Positions 8,120 to 17,031 of a DNA stretch of 64,000 bases are shown here, in pieces. The stretch spans positions 62,001 through 126,000 of the forward strand of contig NZ_AP024651.1 in the NCBI RefSeq assembly GCF_019977295.1. The letters run 5' to 3'. Source of the DNA: Arthrobacter sp. StoSoilB20. GTDB taxonomy: Bacteria; Actinomycetota; Actinomycetes; Actinomycetales; Micrococcaceae. Made by a program: the position numbers and the translations under genes. The stretch's first letter is position 1; the number at the start of each line of letters is the position of its first letter. The notes below the pieces were generated by a model that made no database searches, was not told where the DNA came from, and saw nothing but the letters and a program-made list of their open reading frames with translations.

Positions 8120-9949
8120 CTGGTTCCGGGTTTCGATAGCGGCTGGCCGGACTTGACTGGCACGGATTCTCTCCAGATCGAACTTATTGCTGCGATCGAA
8201 GGTGAAGATGCCGTTCTTCTCCTGGAAAACGTCCGTCAGTTGGGTGTAGCAATAACCGAACATGTCCGGGTTTTCCAGCAGCACAGAGCAGAGCCCGTCA
8301 AAGCGGGTGTAGAACTCTTCTTCGCTGCTGACCCGCTGGCCGTATCCCCATGAAGAGGAGACGTCGCTTCCGTCCACAGCCTGCCGTGCCTCAACTTCGT
8401 TCCACCAGATTCCGCCGAATTCCGAGACGAAGTACGGTTGGCCGGCGTAGGGCACTGAATACTCCTGGCCGTCCGCCGTCCGGTTGATGTACGGCTTGCC
8501 GTCAGCGAGGCCCTGCTGTTCCAGGCGGAAGCGGTCCGGGTCCTGCTCATAGGAGTGGGAATCGTAGATGTCGGTTTCCCGGATGCGGTGCGAGTAGCCG
8601 GAGGCGTCGACGACCGGGCGCGTGGGATCGGCGAGCTTGGTGGCCAGGAACATGGCTTCGGTGACGTCATCCAGCACGGTGGGGCGATCATGCATCACTT
8701 GGTGGGTCTCGTTGAGCGGGCACCAGCCAATGATGGAGGGATGGTTGAAATCGCGCTTCAGGACTTCCAACCATTGAGCCACGAAACTGGCTGTGGGCTT
8801 TTGGTTGTGCCCCACGGTTCCTCCGCCGGAAACTCCCCAGTCTCCAAACTCGCCCCACACCAGGTAGCCGAGCCGGTCAGCGTGATAGAGGAAGCGCTCC
8901 TCGAAGACTTTCTGGTGCAGCCGGGCGCCGTTGAAGCCTGCAGCCATGGACAACTCGATGTCCTTGACCAACGCAGCGTCGTCCGGCGAGGTCATGAGCG
9001 ATTCGGGCCAGTAGCCCTGGTCCAGGATCAGTCGCTGGAAGACAGCCTTGCCGTTGATGCGGACAACCTTGCCGTCCAGGGCAACCGAACGGACCGCCGC
9101 GTAGCTGCTGACTTGGTCAACCACAGTGCCGGAGGAGTCCCGCACGCTGACCTCGAGGTCGTAGAGGAACGGGTCTTCGATGGACCAGGGGCGCAGGGAT
9201 TCTTCGGGGATGGTCAGGCGGAGAGATGGCGTGAGATCCAGGTCCGCTTTTGCCTTGGCCTCAACACGTACATCGCCCTTGTCGCTGAGGACGGCCGTAA
9301 CGGTATGTGCGCTTCGATTCCGGCTGACGGGCACTTCCACGGTGATGCTGGAATCTGCAAGGTTGGGCGTAATCCGGAGGCGTTTGATGTGCACCTCGGG
9401 CACGGCCTCCATCCATACCGTCTGCCAAATCCCGGTGGTGCGGGTGTACTGGCAGTGGGTGTTGTTGTACCACGTGGCCTGCTTTCCGCGGGCCTGCATT
9501 TCGTGCCGGGAATCCCTGGCCCGCACCACAATTACCGCTTCCGTACCGGGCTCGGCCACGCCTCCGAGGTCCGCGGTGAACGGCGTAAAACCGCCGCGGT
9601 GCCGGGCAACTTCAACCCCGTTCACCCACACGGTGGCGTCGTGGTCTACGGCCCCAAAGTGCAGCAGTACGTTCTGCCCGGTCCACTCCTGCGGAATGCT
9701 CACTGTCCGTCGGTACCAGACGGCTTCCATGAAATCGACGTGCTCGATCCCCGAAAGGGCGGATTCAGGTGCGAACGGAACCAGGATCTCGCTGTTGAGT
9801 TCGCGGGTGGTGAGGCCGCGCTCCAAACCGGAGTCACCGGCGTCGATCTCGAAACTCCAGGTGCCGTTCAGGTTCAGCCAGTTTTCACGGACCAATTGTG
9901 GGCGGGGGTGCTCGGGCTTGGGCATGGTGGACGTCACATTTTGGCTCAC
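8099..9949 (-). CDS. Glycoside hydrolase family 2 protein
   Basis: A 616-residue GH2 enzyme with the usual order: sugar-binding jelly roll (LNLNGTWSFEID..., YRRTVSIP, LHFGAVDHDATVWVNG), immunoglobulin-like domain and TIM barrel with acid/base GWCPLNETH and nucleophile YFVSEFGG. Family members are beta-galactosidases, beta-glucuronidases or beta-mannosidases; which of these cannot be told. No signal peptide, so it is cytoplasmic. The GTG at 9949 is preferred, with a TAGGTT box seven bases upstream; an ATG at 9925 is possible. It is divergent from the hydroxyacid dehydrogenase across 62 bases. Confidence 0.87.
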   Translation of the reverse strand: MSQNVTSTMPKPEHPRPQLVRENWLNLNGTWSFEIDAGDSGLERGLTTRELNSEILVPFAPESALSGIEHVDFMEAVWYRRTVSIPQEWTGQNVLLHFGAVDHDATVWVNGVEVARHRGGFTPFTADLGGVAEPGTEAVIVVRARDSRHEMQARGKQATWYNNTHCQYTRTTGIWQTVWMEAVPEVHIKRLRITPNLADSSITVEVPVSRNRSAHTVTAVLSDKGDVRVEAKAKADLDLTPSLRLTIPEESLRPWSIEDPFLYDLEVSVRDSSGTVVDQVSSYAAVRSVALDGKVVRINGKAVFQRLILDQGYWPESLMTSPDDAALVKDIELSMAAGFNGARLHQKVFEERFLYHADRLGYLVWGEFGDWGVSGGGTVGHNQKPTASFVAQWLEVLKRDFNHPSIIGWCPLNETHQVMHDRPTVLDDVTEAMFLATKLADPTRPVVDASGYSHRIRETDIYDSHSYEQDPDRFRLEQQGLADGKPYINRTADGQEYSVPYAGQPYFVSEFGGIWWNEVEARQAVDGSDVSSSWGYGQRVSSEEEFYTRFDGLCSVLLENPDMFGYCYTQLTDVFQEKNGIFTFDRSNKFDLERIRASQVRPAAIETRNQPRRGGI

Positions 9950-10011
9950 ACTCAAAAACCTAACGCGAGATGGGGTTGAGTACCACCGGCCGCCGCGCGA
10001 GGATAAGGGAC

Positions 10012-10974
10012 GTGACCCGATTCCGTTTAGCCATCCTGGACGATTACCAGCAGGTCTCCGGCGATTATGCCCCGTGGGACTCACTGCTCGACGACGGCGT
10101 AAAGGTGAGCGTGTTCAGCGCACCTTTCGTCTCGGCAGAGCAGGCCGTGGCCGCCTTGGCGCCGTTCGACATCATTGTGGCGATGCGCGAGCGAACCCGC
10201 TTCCCGCAGGATGTCCTTGAGGCCCTGCCCAACCTGAAGCTGCTGGTCACTACTGGCATGGCGAATGCAGCCATTGACCTGGAGGCAGCGGCAGAGCGGG
10301 GAATCGTGGTGTGCGGGACAAGTGGATCGCCGGCCGCTGCGCCCGAACTGACGTGGGCTTTGCTGATGGCCTTTGCCCGGAACCTGACGGTGGAGGAGAA
10401 CTCGCTGCGCGCCGGGGGCTGGCAGACCGGCGTCGGCTTTGAGCTTGAAGGCAAGACGCTGGGAATCGTGGGCCTGGGCAAGATCGGCACGCGGATGGCT
10501 GGTTATGCCAAGGCGTTCGGTATGGACGTCCTCGCGTGGAGCCAAAACCTCACGGCCGACGCCGCAGAGGCAGCCGGTGCCCGGAAGGTCAGCAAAGAGG
10601 AACTGTTCCGTGAGTCCGACGTCGTGACGCTCCACCTCCGGTTGTCCGAGCGGACAGAGGGAATCGTGGGGGCCAAGGAACTGCGCTTGCTCGGACCCGA
10701 AGGCGTACTGGTCAATACTGCGCGTGGTCCTTTGGTGGATGAGGCTGCGCTGATCCAGGCGCTGGAAGAGGGGTGGATCCGCGGAGCTGCGCTGGATGTG
10801 TTCGACGATGAACCCCTTCCGGGAGGCCATGCGTTGCTTCATTCCTCGCGGACGGTCCTCTCGCCGCATATCGGTTACGTGACGCATGAGAGTTACCGCC
10901 AGTTCTATGGCGGGGCTTTTGAAGATGTGAAGGGGTGGCTGGACGGGGCCCCGGTCCGGGTGATCAACGGGTAG
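10012..10974 (+). CDS. D-isomer-specific 2-hydroxyacid dehydrogenase
   Basis: A 320-residue NAD-dependent dehydrogenase. It has the Rossmann motif GKTLGIVGLGKIGTRMA, LVNTARGPLVDEAAL with the catalytic Arg, the glutamate-containing DVFDDEPLP, and an ending SPHIGYVTHESY whose His completes the Arg-Glu-His triad. The downstream glycerate kinase suggests a hydroxypyruvate or glyoxylate reductase role; this is inference. GTG at 10012 is chosen, as homologous sequence starts at FRLAILDDYQ; the 14 residues upstream are unlike the family. Confidence 0.88.
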   Translation: MTRFRLAILDDYQQVSGDYAPWDSLLDDGVKVSVFSAPFVSAEQAVAALAPFDIIVAMRERTRFPQDVLEALPNLKLLVTTGMANAAIDLEAAAERGIVVCGTSGSPAAAPELTWALLMAFARNLTVEENSLRAGGWQTGVGFELEGKTLGIVGLGKIGTRMAGYAKAFGMDVLAWSQNLTADAAEAAGARKVSKEELFRESDVVTLHLRLSERTEGIVGAKELRLLGPEGVLVNTARGPLVDEAALIQALEEGWIRGAALDVFDDEPLPGGHALLHSSRTVLSPHIGYVTHESYRQFYGGAFEDVKGWLDGAPVRVING

Positions 10975-11000
10975 TTCCGGCGCCCACATTACGCGTGGGC

Positions 11001-11029
11001 AAGCGCTTTCCGAGCAAAGCTGGCAAGAT
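11001..11029 (+). promoter_or_regulatory. Leaderless promoter of the glycerate kinase gene with a LacI-type half palindrome
   Basis: CAAGAT at 11024-11029 ends six bases before the ATG at 11036, matching the leaderless pattern. AAGCGCTT at 11001-11008 is a perfect 8-bp palindrome with the GCGC core common to LacI-family operators and would cover the -35 region. Regulator unknown. Confidence 0.45.
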
Positions 11030-11035
11030 GGACCC

Positions 11036-12178
11036 ATGCGTATCCTCATCGCCCCGGACAAGTTCAAGGGATCACTGACCGCCGCCGAAGCCGCGTCAGC
11101 CATGGCCGAAGGCGCCCTCCGTGTTTACCCTGACGCCGTGACCACCCAGTTCCCGGTGGCCGACGGCGGTGAAGGCACCCTGGATGCGGCCATCGCCGCC
11201 GGATATGAGGAGCGGAACAACGCTGTTGTCGGCCCGATCCTGAAGCCGGTGGGAGCATCATGGGCCATCCGGAAAGACGCCTTCGGCGGGGCCAGTGTTG
11301 TCATTGAGACCGCCATGGCTTCCGGCCTTGCGCACATGGAACCCACTCCGGAGAATTCGCTCCGCGCCCACAGCTACGGCTGCGGCCAGCTGATCGCCGC
11401 AGCCCTGGACGCAGGTGCCACCGAAATCGTCCTCGGCTTGGGCGGTTCGGCAATGTCCGACGCCGGCAGTGGAGCCTTGCGTGCTTTGGGGCTCAAACCC
11501 CTTGATGCGGCCGGGAACGTGGTGCCGCTCGGGGGAGGTTCCTTGGTGGACGTCGTGGCCCTGGACGCCTCCGAACTGGATCCGCGACTGTCCGCCGTGA
11601 AGTTCCGGATCGCCGTCGACGTTCAAAATCCGCTCTACGGGCCCGAAGGTGCGGCGCATGTTTTTGGTCCGCAGAAGGGTGCGGACGAGGATGCGGTGGA
11701 GAAGCTCGACGCCGGTCTACGCAACTGGGCGTCGCTCCTTCGGGAAGCAACTGGCCGCGATGTGAACGTACCTGGTGCGGGAGCGGCAGGCGGGTTCCCG
11801 GCGTCGTTCCTTGCCTTCACCGACTCCGCCCTGGAAGGTGGCTTCGCGCTGGTCGCGGGACTGACGGGCTTGGCCAAGCACCTCGGCGAGGCTGACTTGG
11901 TCATCACCGGTGAGGGTTCCATGGACGAGCAGTCACTTACCGGGAAGGCCCCTATCGCCTTGGCCGATGCTGCCAGCGTTCACGGGATCCCCGTCATCGC
12001 CGTGGCGGGGCGAATTACTGTCACACCTGAGGACCTGGCCAAGCACGGCATTGTTGCCGCCGCCCAATTGCTGGACGTCGCACAGCGCAAAGACGGCGTC
12101 CCGGATGTGGCGGACGCCGTGGCCAACGCGGCGAAGTACCTCGCGTGGGCTACCAGCCAGGTCCTTGAAGGGGCGTAA
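11036..12178 (+). CDS. Glycerate kinase (GlxK/GarK type I)
   Basis: A 380-residue glycerate kinase. It starts MRILIAPDKFKGSLTAAEAA and contains PVADGGEGTLDA, LGLGGSAMSDAGSGAL and the C-terminal DLVITGEGSMDEQSLTGKAP, all signatures of the GlxK family that phosphorylates D-glycerate with ATP. Placed 61 bases after a hydroxyacid dehydrogenase, it may complete a glyoxylate or hydroxypyruvate to phosphoglycerate route. Full length for the family. Confidence 0.92.
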   Translation: MRILIAPDKFKGSLTAAEAASAMAEGALRVYPDAVTTQFPVADGGEGTLDAAIAAGYEERNNAVVGPILKPVGASWAIRKDAFGGASVVIETAMASGLAHMEPTPENSLRAHSYGCGQLIAAALDAGATEIVLGLGGSAMSDAGSGALRALGLKPLDAAGNVVPLGGGSLVDVVALDASELDPRLSAVKFRIAVDVQNPLYGPEGAAHVFGPQKGADEDAVEKLDAGLRNWASLLREATGRDVNVPGAGAAGGFPASFLAFTDSALEGGFALVAGLTGLAKHLGEADLVITGEGSMDEQSLTGKAPIALADAASVHGIPVIAVAGRITVTPEDLAKHGIVAAAQLLDVAQRKDGVPDVADAVANAAKYLAWATSQVLEGA

Positions 12179-12421
12179 CTACTGCCGGTAGCCCTCTACT
12201 TCGCTGACGGGCCTTGGCTCGGCTTCGTCCGGGTTCTCTCCGGCGTCCTTCTTGGCGCGGCGTTGGCGGAGCAGGTCCCAGCATTGGTCCAGTTGGGCCT
12301 CAAGGTGGGCCAAGCGGGCGCGGTTGTCGTCGCCGTCGTGTTCTGATCCTGCGGAGTCGCGGAGGCGGTGCTCCTCCTCGACCAGTGACTGGATGCGTTC
12401 CAAAAGATCCTGGTTGTCCAT
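12179..12421 (-). CDS. DUF2630 family protein
   Basis: An 80-residue acidic, helical protein starting MDNQDLLERIQSLVEEEHRLR and containing LEAQLDQCWDLLRQRRAKKDAG, the DUF2630 pattern found across actinobacteria. Function unknown; the heptad-like spacing suggests a short coiled coil. GGAGACAGGTA precedes the ATG. Its stop is directly adjacent to the stop of glycerate kinase with no gap, so the two genes converge tail to tail. Confidence 0.8.
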   Translation of the reverse strand: MDNQDLLERIQSLVEEEHRLRDSAGSEHDGDDNRARLAHLEAQLDQCWDLLRQRRAKKDAGENPDEAEPRPVSEVEGYRQ

Positions 12422-12508
12422 TACCTGTCTCCTTGCGGTTGGGTTGTTGGATTGCGGTTATCTCGAAAGTAGTCCTGTGCGTGCAGTGCGTCTACCGGTG
12501 CCTGGCGG

Positions 12509-12514
12509 CATACT
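12509..12514 (+). promoter_or_regulatory. -10 box of leaderless promoter for the DUF1905 gene
   Basis: CATACT, six bases before ATG at 12521. There is no ribosome-binding site between. Confidence 0.5.
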
Positions 12515-12520
12515 TGGGAC

Positions 12521-12964
12521 ATGGAATTCACAACCACGATCGTGGGCGATGGAAACAAGGCGGGCATCGAGGTTCCCCCGGAGGTGGTGGATGCCCTCGG
12601 TGCCGGCAAGCGACCCCCGGTGGTGGTGACCATCAACGGTAAGCGCTACCGCAGCAGCATCGCGGTGATGGCCGGGAAATACATGGTGGGCGTCAGCTCG
12701 GCGAACCGTGAGCTCACCGGCGTTGCCGCAGGTGACACGGTGGGTGTTGGCCTTGAAGTGGATACCGAGCCCCGTGTGGTGGAGGTGCCAGATGACCTGG
12801 CTGCCGCCCTGGACGCTGAACCCGAGGCAAAGACCTTCTACGGAACACTCAACTACAGTGCCCAACGGCGTTACGTTGAACCGATCGCCGATGCCAAGAC
12901 CGAGGAAACGCGTGCGCGGCGAATTGCCAAGGTGGTCGCGGATTTGAAAGCCGGCAAGAAGTAG
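12521..12964 (+). CDS. DUF1905 / YdeI-OmpD-associated family protein
   Basis: A 147-residue protein in two parts. Residues 1-90 (MEFTTTIVGDGNKAG..VPPEVVDALGAG..PPVVVTING) form the DUF1905 beta-barrel, and residues 95-145 (LAAALDAEPEAKTFYGTLNYSAQRRYVEPIADAKTEETRARRI) form the YdeI/OmdA helical repeat. Relatives were linked to bacteriocin protection, but the molecular role is not established. A leaderless start is suggested by CATACT six bases upstream. Ends five bases before the stop of the opposing pseudogene. Confidence 0.82.
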   Translation: MEFTTTIVGDGNKAGIEVPPEVVDALGAGKRPPVVVTINGKRYRSSIAVMAGKYMVGVSSANRELTGVAAGDTVGVGLEVDTEPRVVEVPDDLAAALDAEPEAKTFYGTLNYSAQRRYVEPIADAKTEETRARRIAKVVADLKAGKK

Positions 12965-12968
12965 CACT

Positions 12969-13280
12969 TCAGGCCGGACCGTTTGCCCGGGCGATGGTTA
13001 CTGCCTCTTCAATGCCCCTGGTCCAAGGCTCGCCGTGCCCGGGAAGCACCAGGCCGGCCCGGGTGTCCGCCAACTGCTTGAGTGATGCAAGGTTCAGTGC
13101 GCTGTCCGCAGTGGCTGCCCCGGCAACGATCCTCGGCCCGGTCCGTTGCGTGTAGGGATCCATGGTGACCAAGGCGTCGCCGCTGAACAGGATTCCGCGT
13201 TCCCTAAGGGAGGGCCATGGAGGTCCAGCAAGCATGAAGGCGCTCTCGCGGGCGGTCGAAGAAATTGCGGCGGGGATCGC
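12969..13280 (-). pseudogene. MBL-fold metallo-hydrolase, N-terminally truncated remnant
   Basis: The frame encodes the C-terminal third of a metallo-beta-lactamase-fold protein: ILFSGDALVTMDPYT (metal-binding Asp), then LVLPGHGEPW (metal-binding His). The HxHxDH motif and the first half are missing. The frame is open only back to a stop codon at 13281-13283, and the next gene's promoter begins soon after. An ATG at 13235 would give 88 residues without a complete metal site, so this is read as a decayed gene. Confidence 0.7.
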
Positions 13281-13423
13281 CTAGCCACCCGGTAGGAAAA
13301 GGGGCAGCCCAAGGCGCCACCGAAAGGCTCTTACCCTCGAGGCGGAGTTGCGCTATCTTATTCCCACCTGCGTCGGGCTGGCTGGGGAGCGCACGCCACG
13401 TCACAACAAATCGAGGTAACACA

Positions 13424-13723
13424 ATGCGAATCAAACTTCTCTCCGCTGCCCTCTGTGTAGGTGCGCTGACGGCGTTGTCGGCCACACCGGCTTTCGCCGC
13501 AGGACAAGTGGAACGCGGCCCGGATAACGCCAATTCCATTTGCTCGTATTCGGGTCAGAACGACACCCCCAATGCCGCCGCTCCCGAGGGCGGCAGGGTG
13601 CAGTCCTACGGTCAGCTGGTCCGCCAGGGACTCAAGGCAGACCTGGCTGCGGCCGGGGAATCGCCCAGCCAGCTGTGCAACGGACACCGGCTTCCCTGGC
13701 AGGAAGTGACCGGTAGCCACTGA
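13424..13723 (+). CDS. Small secreted hypothetical protein
   Basis: A 99-residue protein with a clear Sec signal peptide (MRIKLLSAALCVGALTALS, cleavage after ATPAFA), leaving a mature chain of about 73 residues. That chain has two cysteines (ICSYSG and QLCNGH) that may form a disulphide and no recognised domain. GAGG about ten bases upstream sets the start. The upstream TATCTTATT stretch may hold its promoter. It converges with the MFS gene across a terminator. Confidence 0.65.
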   Translation: MRIKLLSAALCVGALTALSATPAFAAGQVERGPDNANSICSYSGQNDTPNAAAPEGGRVQSYGQLVRQGLKADLAAAGESPSQLCNGHRLPWQEVTGSH

Positions 13724-13743
13724 CCCTGGCTCCATCAGCATCA

Positions 13744-13780
13744 GGGGCCTCCCGCAGGATCAATTCGGCGGGAGGCACCT
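13744..13780. terminator. Bidirectional hairpin between secreted protein and MFS genes
   Basis: CCTCCCGC at 13748-13755 pairs perfectly with GCGGGAGG at 13768-13775 around 12 bases; outer bases extend the stem with mismatches. It lies between two convergent genes. Confidence 0.55.
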
Positions 13781-13798
13781 CTTGCTGGCCAACCGCCC

Positions 13799-15058
13799 TC
13801 AGGCGAGTGCCGGCGTCGTCGATGCTTTCCGCGCGATCAGCGTGACTCCTGCCGCAGACCCAAGGAAGACGGCACCCAGGATGCCCCAACCCAACGCTCC
13901 ATGTTCGACGACGGTGGCGGTCACCACGAGCGGTGCGAGCATGGCTCCGAGGGCAGATCCCATACCGAACATTCCTTGGTAAGCCCCTGCCTGGAGCGGG
14001 TCGGCGAGCTCAAAACTCAGTCCCCACGCACCCGCCTGCGACAGAATCTCCGCAAACGAGTGCAGGAGCGCGGCGCCGCACAGGAGGGACACGGCCGCCA
14101 CCACCGGGACTCCTCCCGCCGTCGCGTAGAGCACGCAAGCCAGGGCCATGAGCACGCCGCCCGTCATGACGATCTTTCCTGCGCGCCGTGGGTCGTGCGT
14201 GCCGCGGGAGAGCGGGACTTGCAGGAGAACGACACACAGCGTGTTGATGACCAGAATGACGGATATCAGGACATCCGGCGCGCTGGTGTCCTGCGAAATC
14301 CACAGCGGCACGCCCATTTCGGCAAGGCCGAACTGCATGCCAAAGATACCGGACAGGACTGTCAGGACCAGATAGCGGCGGTCCCGAAAGGGGGAGACGC
14401 GTCGCTGCGGAAGCGGGCTGGCCGGGTCATGGCGCGGTGCGTCCACGCGGGTGGGGAGGCGGCGCAGGTGCAGCGCGCTGAGGAGGTAGACCACGCCGGC
14501 GCCGATCATCATTGCCCGGAAGGCTTCGGCAGTTCCAGCCAGCAGCGCGAGTCCGGCGATCATGCCTCCCAGTGCGATACCAAGATTCGTTACTGTGCGG
14601 AGGACCGCGCGGGCGTTCACACGGTTCGGACCCTCGAAGGCCCGGGCAATGATCGCCGAACGCGTGGCGTTCGCACCCCGGTTCACGCCCACCGCGATAC
14701 AGGCAATCACGACGGCGGTGCTGAAGTTCGCAGCGAACGTATAGGTCGCGATCGCGAGACCTTCAATGGCGACCATGCCCACCAGGAGTCGACGGGCGGA
14801 AAAGCGGTCAGCGAGCCGGCCGCCGATATAGGACGTCGCGACTCCCACGCCGCTGGAAACCGAGAGGATCACGGCGATTTCCACGGCGCTCAGCCCAGCG
14901 AAACGGCTGAAATATAGAACCGTCAACGTGAGGAAGATGCCGCGTCCTACTGTTGCGACGAGGATGGCAGAAGCGAGGATCCTGAGGGTGGGGTCAGAGA
15001 GCGCCATGCGGAGGCTGTGCTCTGCGGCTGGGGCAGCGGTTGCGGAGGATTTGGTCAC
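13799..15058 (-). CDS. MFS transporter
   Basis: A 419-residue major facilitator with about twelve hydrophobic segments and the loop 2-3 signature GGRLADRFSARRLL. The sequence ends in a hydrophilic tail (ARKASTTPALA). It resembles drug-efflux members of the family, but the substrate is unknown. GTG at 15058 is the start. It is divergent from an ArsR-type regulator 55 bases away, which is the usual layout of an efflux pump under local control. Confidence 0.85.
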   Translation of the reverse strand: MTKSSATAAPAAEHSLRMALSDPTLRILASAILVATVGRGIFLTLTVLYFSRFAGLSAVEIAVILSVSSGVGVATSYIGGRLADRFSARRLLVGMVAIEGLAIATYTFAANFSTAVVIACIAVGVNRGANATRSAIIARAFEGPNRVNARAVLRTVTNLGIALGGMIAGLALLAGTAEAFRAMMIGAGVVYLLSALHLRRLPTRVDAPRHDPASPLPQRRVSPFRDRRYLVLTVLSGIFGMQFGLAEMGVPLWISQDTSAPDVLISVILVINTLCVVLLQVPLSRGTHDPRRAGKIVMTGGVLMALACVLYATAGGVPVVAAVSLLCGAALLHSFAEILSQAGAWGLSFELADPLQAGAYQGMFGMGSALGAMLAPLVVTATVVEHGALGWGILGAVFLGSAAGVTLIARKASTTPALA

Positions 15059-15113
15059 CCCATAGTTCTGTCACCCACGGACGGCGCGCGGTATTGATGT
15101 AGCGTATTGCTTC

Positions 15114-16067
15114 ATGTTGAAGTACGAGTTGTCGGAGGCAGACCTGGGTGGTGTGCGTTTTGGCATCTCACCTTTGTGCGAACTCGGGCTTTCCCTGAGG
15201 GCCATCCGCGACCCCAGCCACTATCCGCTTCAGTTGCCTTGGTTGCGCAGGACTGAAGAGGCCCGGTCCCGGTTGGACCTCGATGGACTGCTTGCCCTGG
15301 TTGATGATCGGCTCTGGACGCCGGACTTCCTGAACCCCCGCCCTCAGTCCCCACTTACTCGGATCGATGACGAGTTCACGGTTTTGGAGCAGATTTCTGC
15401 GGAGCAGTTTCATGGAGACTTAATCAGGGTGCACGGTACCGTTCCGGCCATCTTTTCCGGACCTGTCGGCCCGGCGGTCGGTCGCCTGGTCCGTATCCTC
15501 AGGGAATTCTGGGACACCTGTTTCGCGCCGCACTGGCTGCGCATGCGCACCATCCTGGAAGCGGACATCGTCTACCGCGGCCGGCAGATTGCACAGGGCG
15601 GGCTGTTCACCATGCTCAACGACTTGTCCGGTGCTGTGGAATTCGATGGCCGGGTGATCTCCGTGAGGCTGAAGAACCCGGCATCGAGGACCGAGAAGAC
15701 CGAGGGCCTGGGGCTGACGCTGGTTCCCACGATGTTCACCCGCAGGGCGTCTGCACCCGTAAACCACGGCGATCCACCCATGCTGATGTACCCGGTGCGT
15801 GGGCAAGGCGCCATGTGGGAAGCGGAGCGTGTGACGAACCCAGCCGCCATAGTGGCCGTGTTGGGTGAGGTCCGGACAAGCCTGCTCACGGCCTTGGCTG
15901 CACCGGCATCGTCCACAGAGCTGGGGCTGCGTTTTGGCGTCTCAACATCTGCTGTAAACCAGCACCTCAGGGTGCTTCGGGACGCCGGGCTCGTGACCTC
16001 CACCCGCTACGGCCGCAGCGTGCTCTACTTCAGGAGCGAGCTGGGCGCGGCGTTGCTGCTGGGGTGA
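15114..16067 (+). CDS. ArsR-family regulator with DUF5937 sensor region
   Basis: A 317-residue protein. Residues 1-240 match the DUF5937 pattern (LGGVRFGISPLCELGLSLRAI, WDTCFAPHWLRMRTILEADI). Residues 245-310 form an ArsR winged helix-turn-helix (STELGLRFGVSTSAVNQHLRVLRDAGLVTSTRYGRSVLYFRS). No metal-binding Cys motif is visible, so a small organic ligand is more likely than a metal. Divergent position makes the MFS gene the probable target. A TAGCGT box ends eight bases before the ATG. Confidence 0.85.
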   Translation: MLKYELSEADLGGVRFGISPLCELGLSLRAIRDPSHYPLQLPWLRRTEEARSRLDLDGLLALVDDRLWTPDFLNPRPQSPLTRIDDEFTVLEQISAEQFHGDLIRVHGTVPAIFSGPVGPAVGRLVRILREFWDTCFAPHWLRMRTILEADIVYRGRQIAQGGLFTMLNDLSGAVEFDGRVISVRLKNPASRTEKTEGLGLTLVPTMFTRRASAPVNHGDPPMLMYPVRGQGAMWEAERVTNPAAIVAVLGEVRTSLLTALAAPASSTELGLRFGVSTSAVNQHLRVLRDAGLVTSTRYGRSVLYFRSELGAALLLG

Positions 16068-16114
16068 CCGCCGAGGCGGGCTGACGGCGGGAGGCGAGTG
16101 TCGGCGTCGTGCCT

Positions 16115-16666
16115 TCAATCCTTGCGCAGGCTGTACGTACTGACCACGTTGCCCTTGCTGGTGGCGTACTGATCCTCCAACGTGAGGCGGTGGAGGGGGT
16201 CGCCTTCATCGAAGATGCGCCGCCCGCTGCCAGCCACCACTGGGTGGGTCATGAGGGTGAGTTCGTCGAGGACGCCTGCGAAAAAGAGTTGGCGAACCAG
16301 TGAAATACTGCCGCAGACGGCAATTTCGCCTCCGTCGCGGCTCTTCAGGTCGGTGACAAACTGCTGCACGTCGCCTTCAATAAGGTGCGAGTTTTCCCAC
16401 TCCAACGGTTCTGTGAGGGTGCGCGACGCGACGAACTTCTCCACCGGATTGATGAAGGCAGCAAAATCATCATCCTGCGAAGCGTTGGGCCAGTATCCAG
16501 CCCATTCCTGGTAGCTGACGCGGCCCAGGACCACTGTGTCCACGGTGGTGATCATCTTGCTCAGTCCCTTGCCCAGGTCCTCATCGAAGCTGTCGAACTG
16601 GAACTTGAAGGGGTCCTGGACCACCCCGTCAACAGAATGGAACAGCCCGGCGGTAACTTTACGCAT
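16115..16666 (-). CDS. Dihydrofolate reductase family protein (RibD C-terminal type)
   Basis: A 183-residue RibD/DHFR-fold protein: MRKVTAGLFHSVDGVV, VVLGRVSYQEWAGYWP, then EIAVCGSISLVRQLFFAGVLDELTLMTHPVVAGSGRRIF. These are NADPH-binding and core motifs of the DUF-like YyaP/YwjB group found widely in actinobacteria; the physiological substrate is unknown. ACAGGAGAAACTG upstream gives a good start. It follows the STAS-like gene on the same strand after 38 bases and may be co-transcribed. Confidence 0.88.
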   Translation of the reverse strand: MRKVTAGLFHSVDGVVQDPFKFQFDSFDEDLGKGLSKMITTVDTVVLGRVSYQEWAGYWPNASQDDDFAAFINPVEKFVASRTLTEPLEWENSHLIEGDVQQFVTDLKSRDGGEIAVCGSISLVRQLFFAGVLDELTLMTHPVVAGSGRRIFDEGDPLHRLTLEDQYATSKGNVVSTYSLRKD

Positions 16667-16704
16667 CAGTTTCTCCTGTTGTGTGGCGGGTTTGAGTGGC
16701 GACG

Positions 16705-17031
16705 TCAGGCGGCGCGGCCGGCCGTCTGGAGTGCACGGGATGGCAGGGCGGTCACGTTGTTGTGGTGCGGGTTCAGTCGCACGGGGACCTCATGAATTTC
16801 GGAGTAGACGTGGAGTTGGCGCAACGCGTCTTCATCAATGGTGGCTTGGGACAGGTCCATCTCGACTCCCAAGCCGCCGCCCAGGCTCTTGGTGCGCTGA
16901 ACCACGGGGTAAAGGCCCTGCAGGCTCAAAGTGGTCACACGACCGGTCGCGGCGATCTGAATTTGTTCGCCGTCAACGTCGACCCGAACAACAACGGAGA
17001 GCTTCTCGCTGGCCAATGTACTGCCTTTCAT
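16705..17031 (-). CDS. STAS-domain-like small protein
   Basis: A 108-residue protein whose core (VVVRVDVDGEQIQIAATGRV..LQGLYPVVQRTKSLGGGLGVEMDLSQATIDEDALRQL) follows the STAS/anti-sigma-antagonist pattern of beta strand, helix and a D-L-S-x-x-x-I-D block. The phosphorylatable Ser of SpoIIAA-type proteins is not in its usual place (ATIDEDAL), so a classical anti-anti-sigma role is doubtful. Start uncertain: ATG 17031 has a poorly placed AAGG, and a TTG at 17016 has a better spaced AAAGG. Confidence 0.6.
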   Translation of the reverse strand: MKGSTLASEKLSVVVRVDVDGEQIQIAATGRVTTLSLQGLYPVVQRTKSLGGGLGVEMDLSQATIDEDALRQLHVYSEIHEVPVRLNPHHNNVTALPSRALQTAGRAA

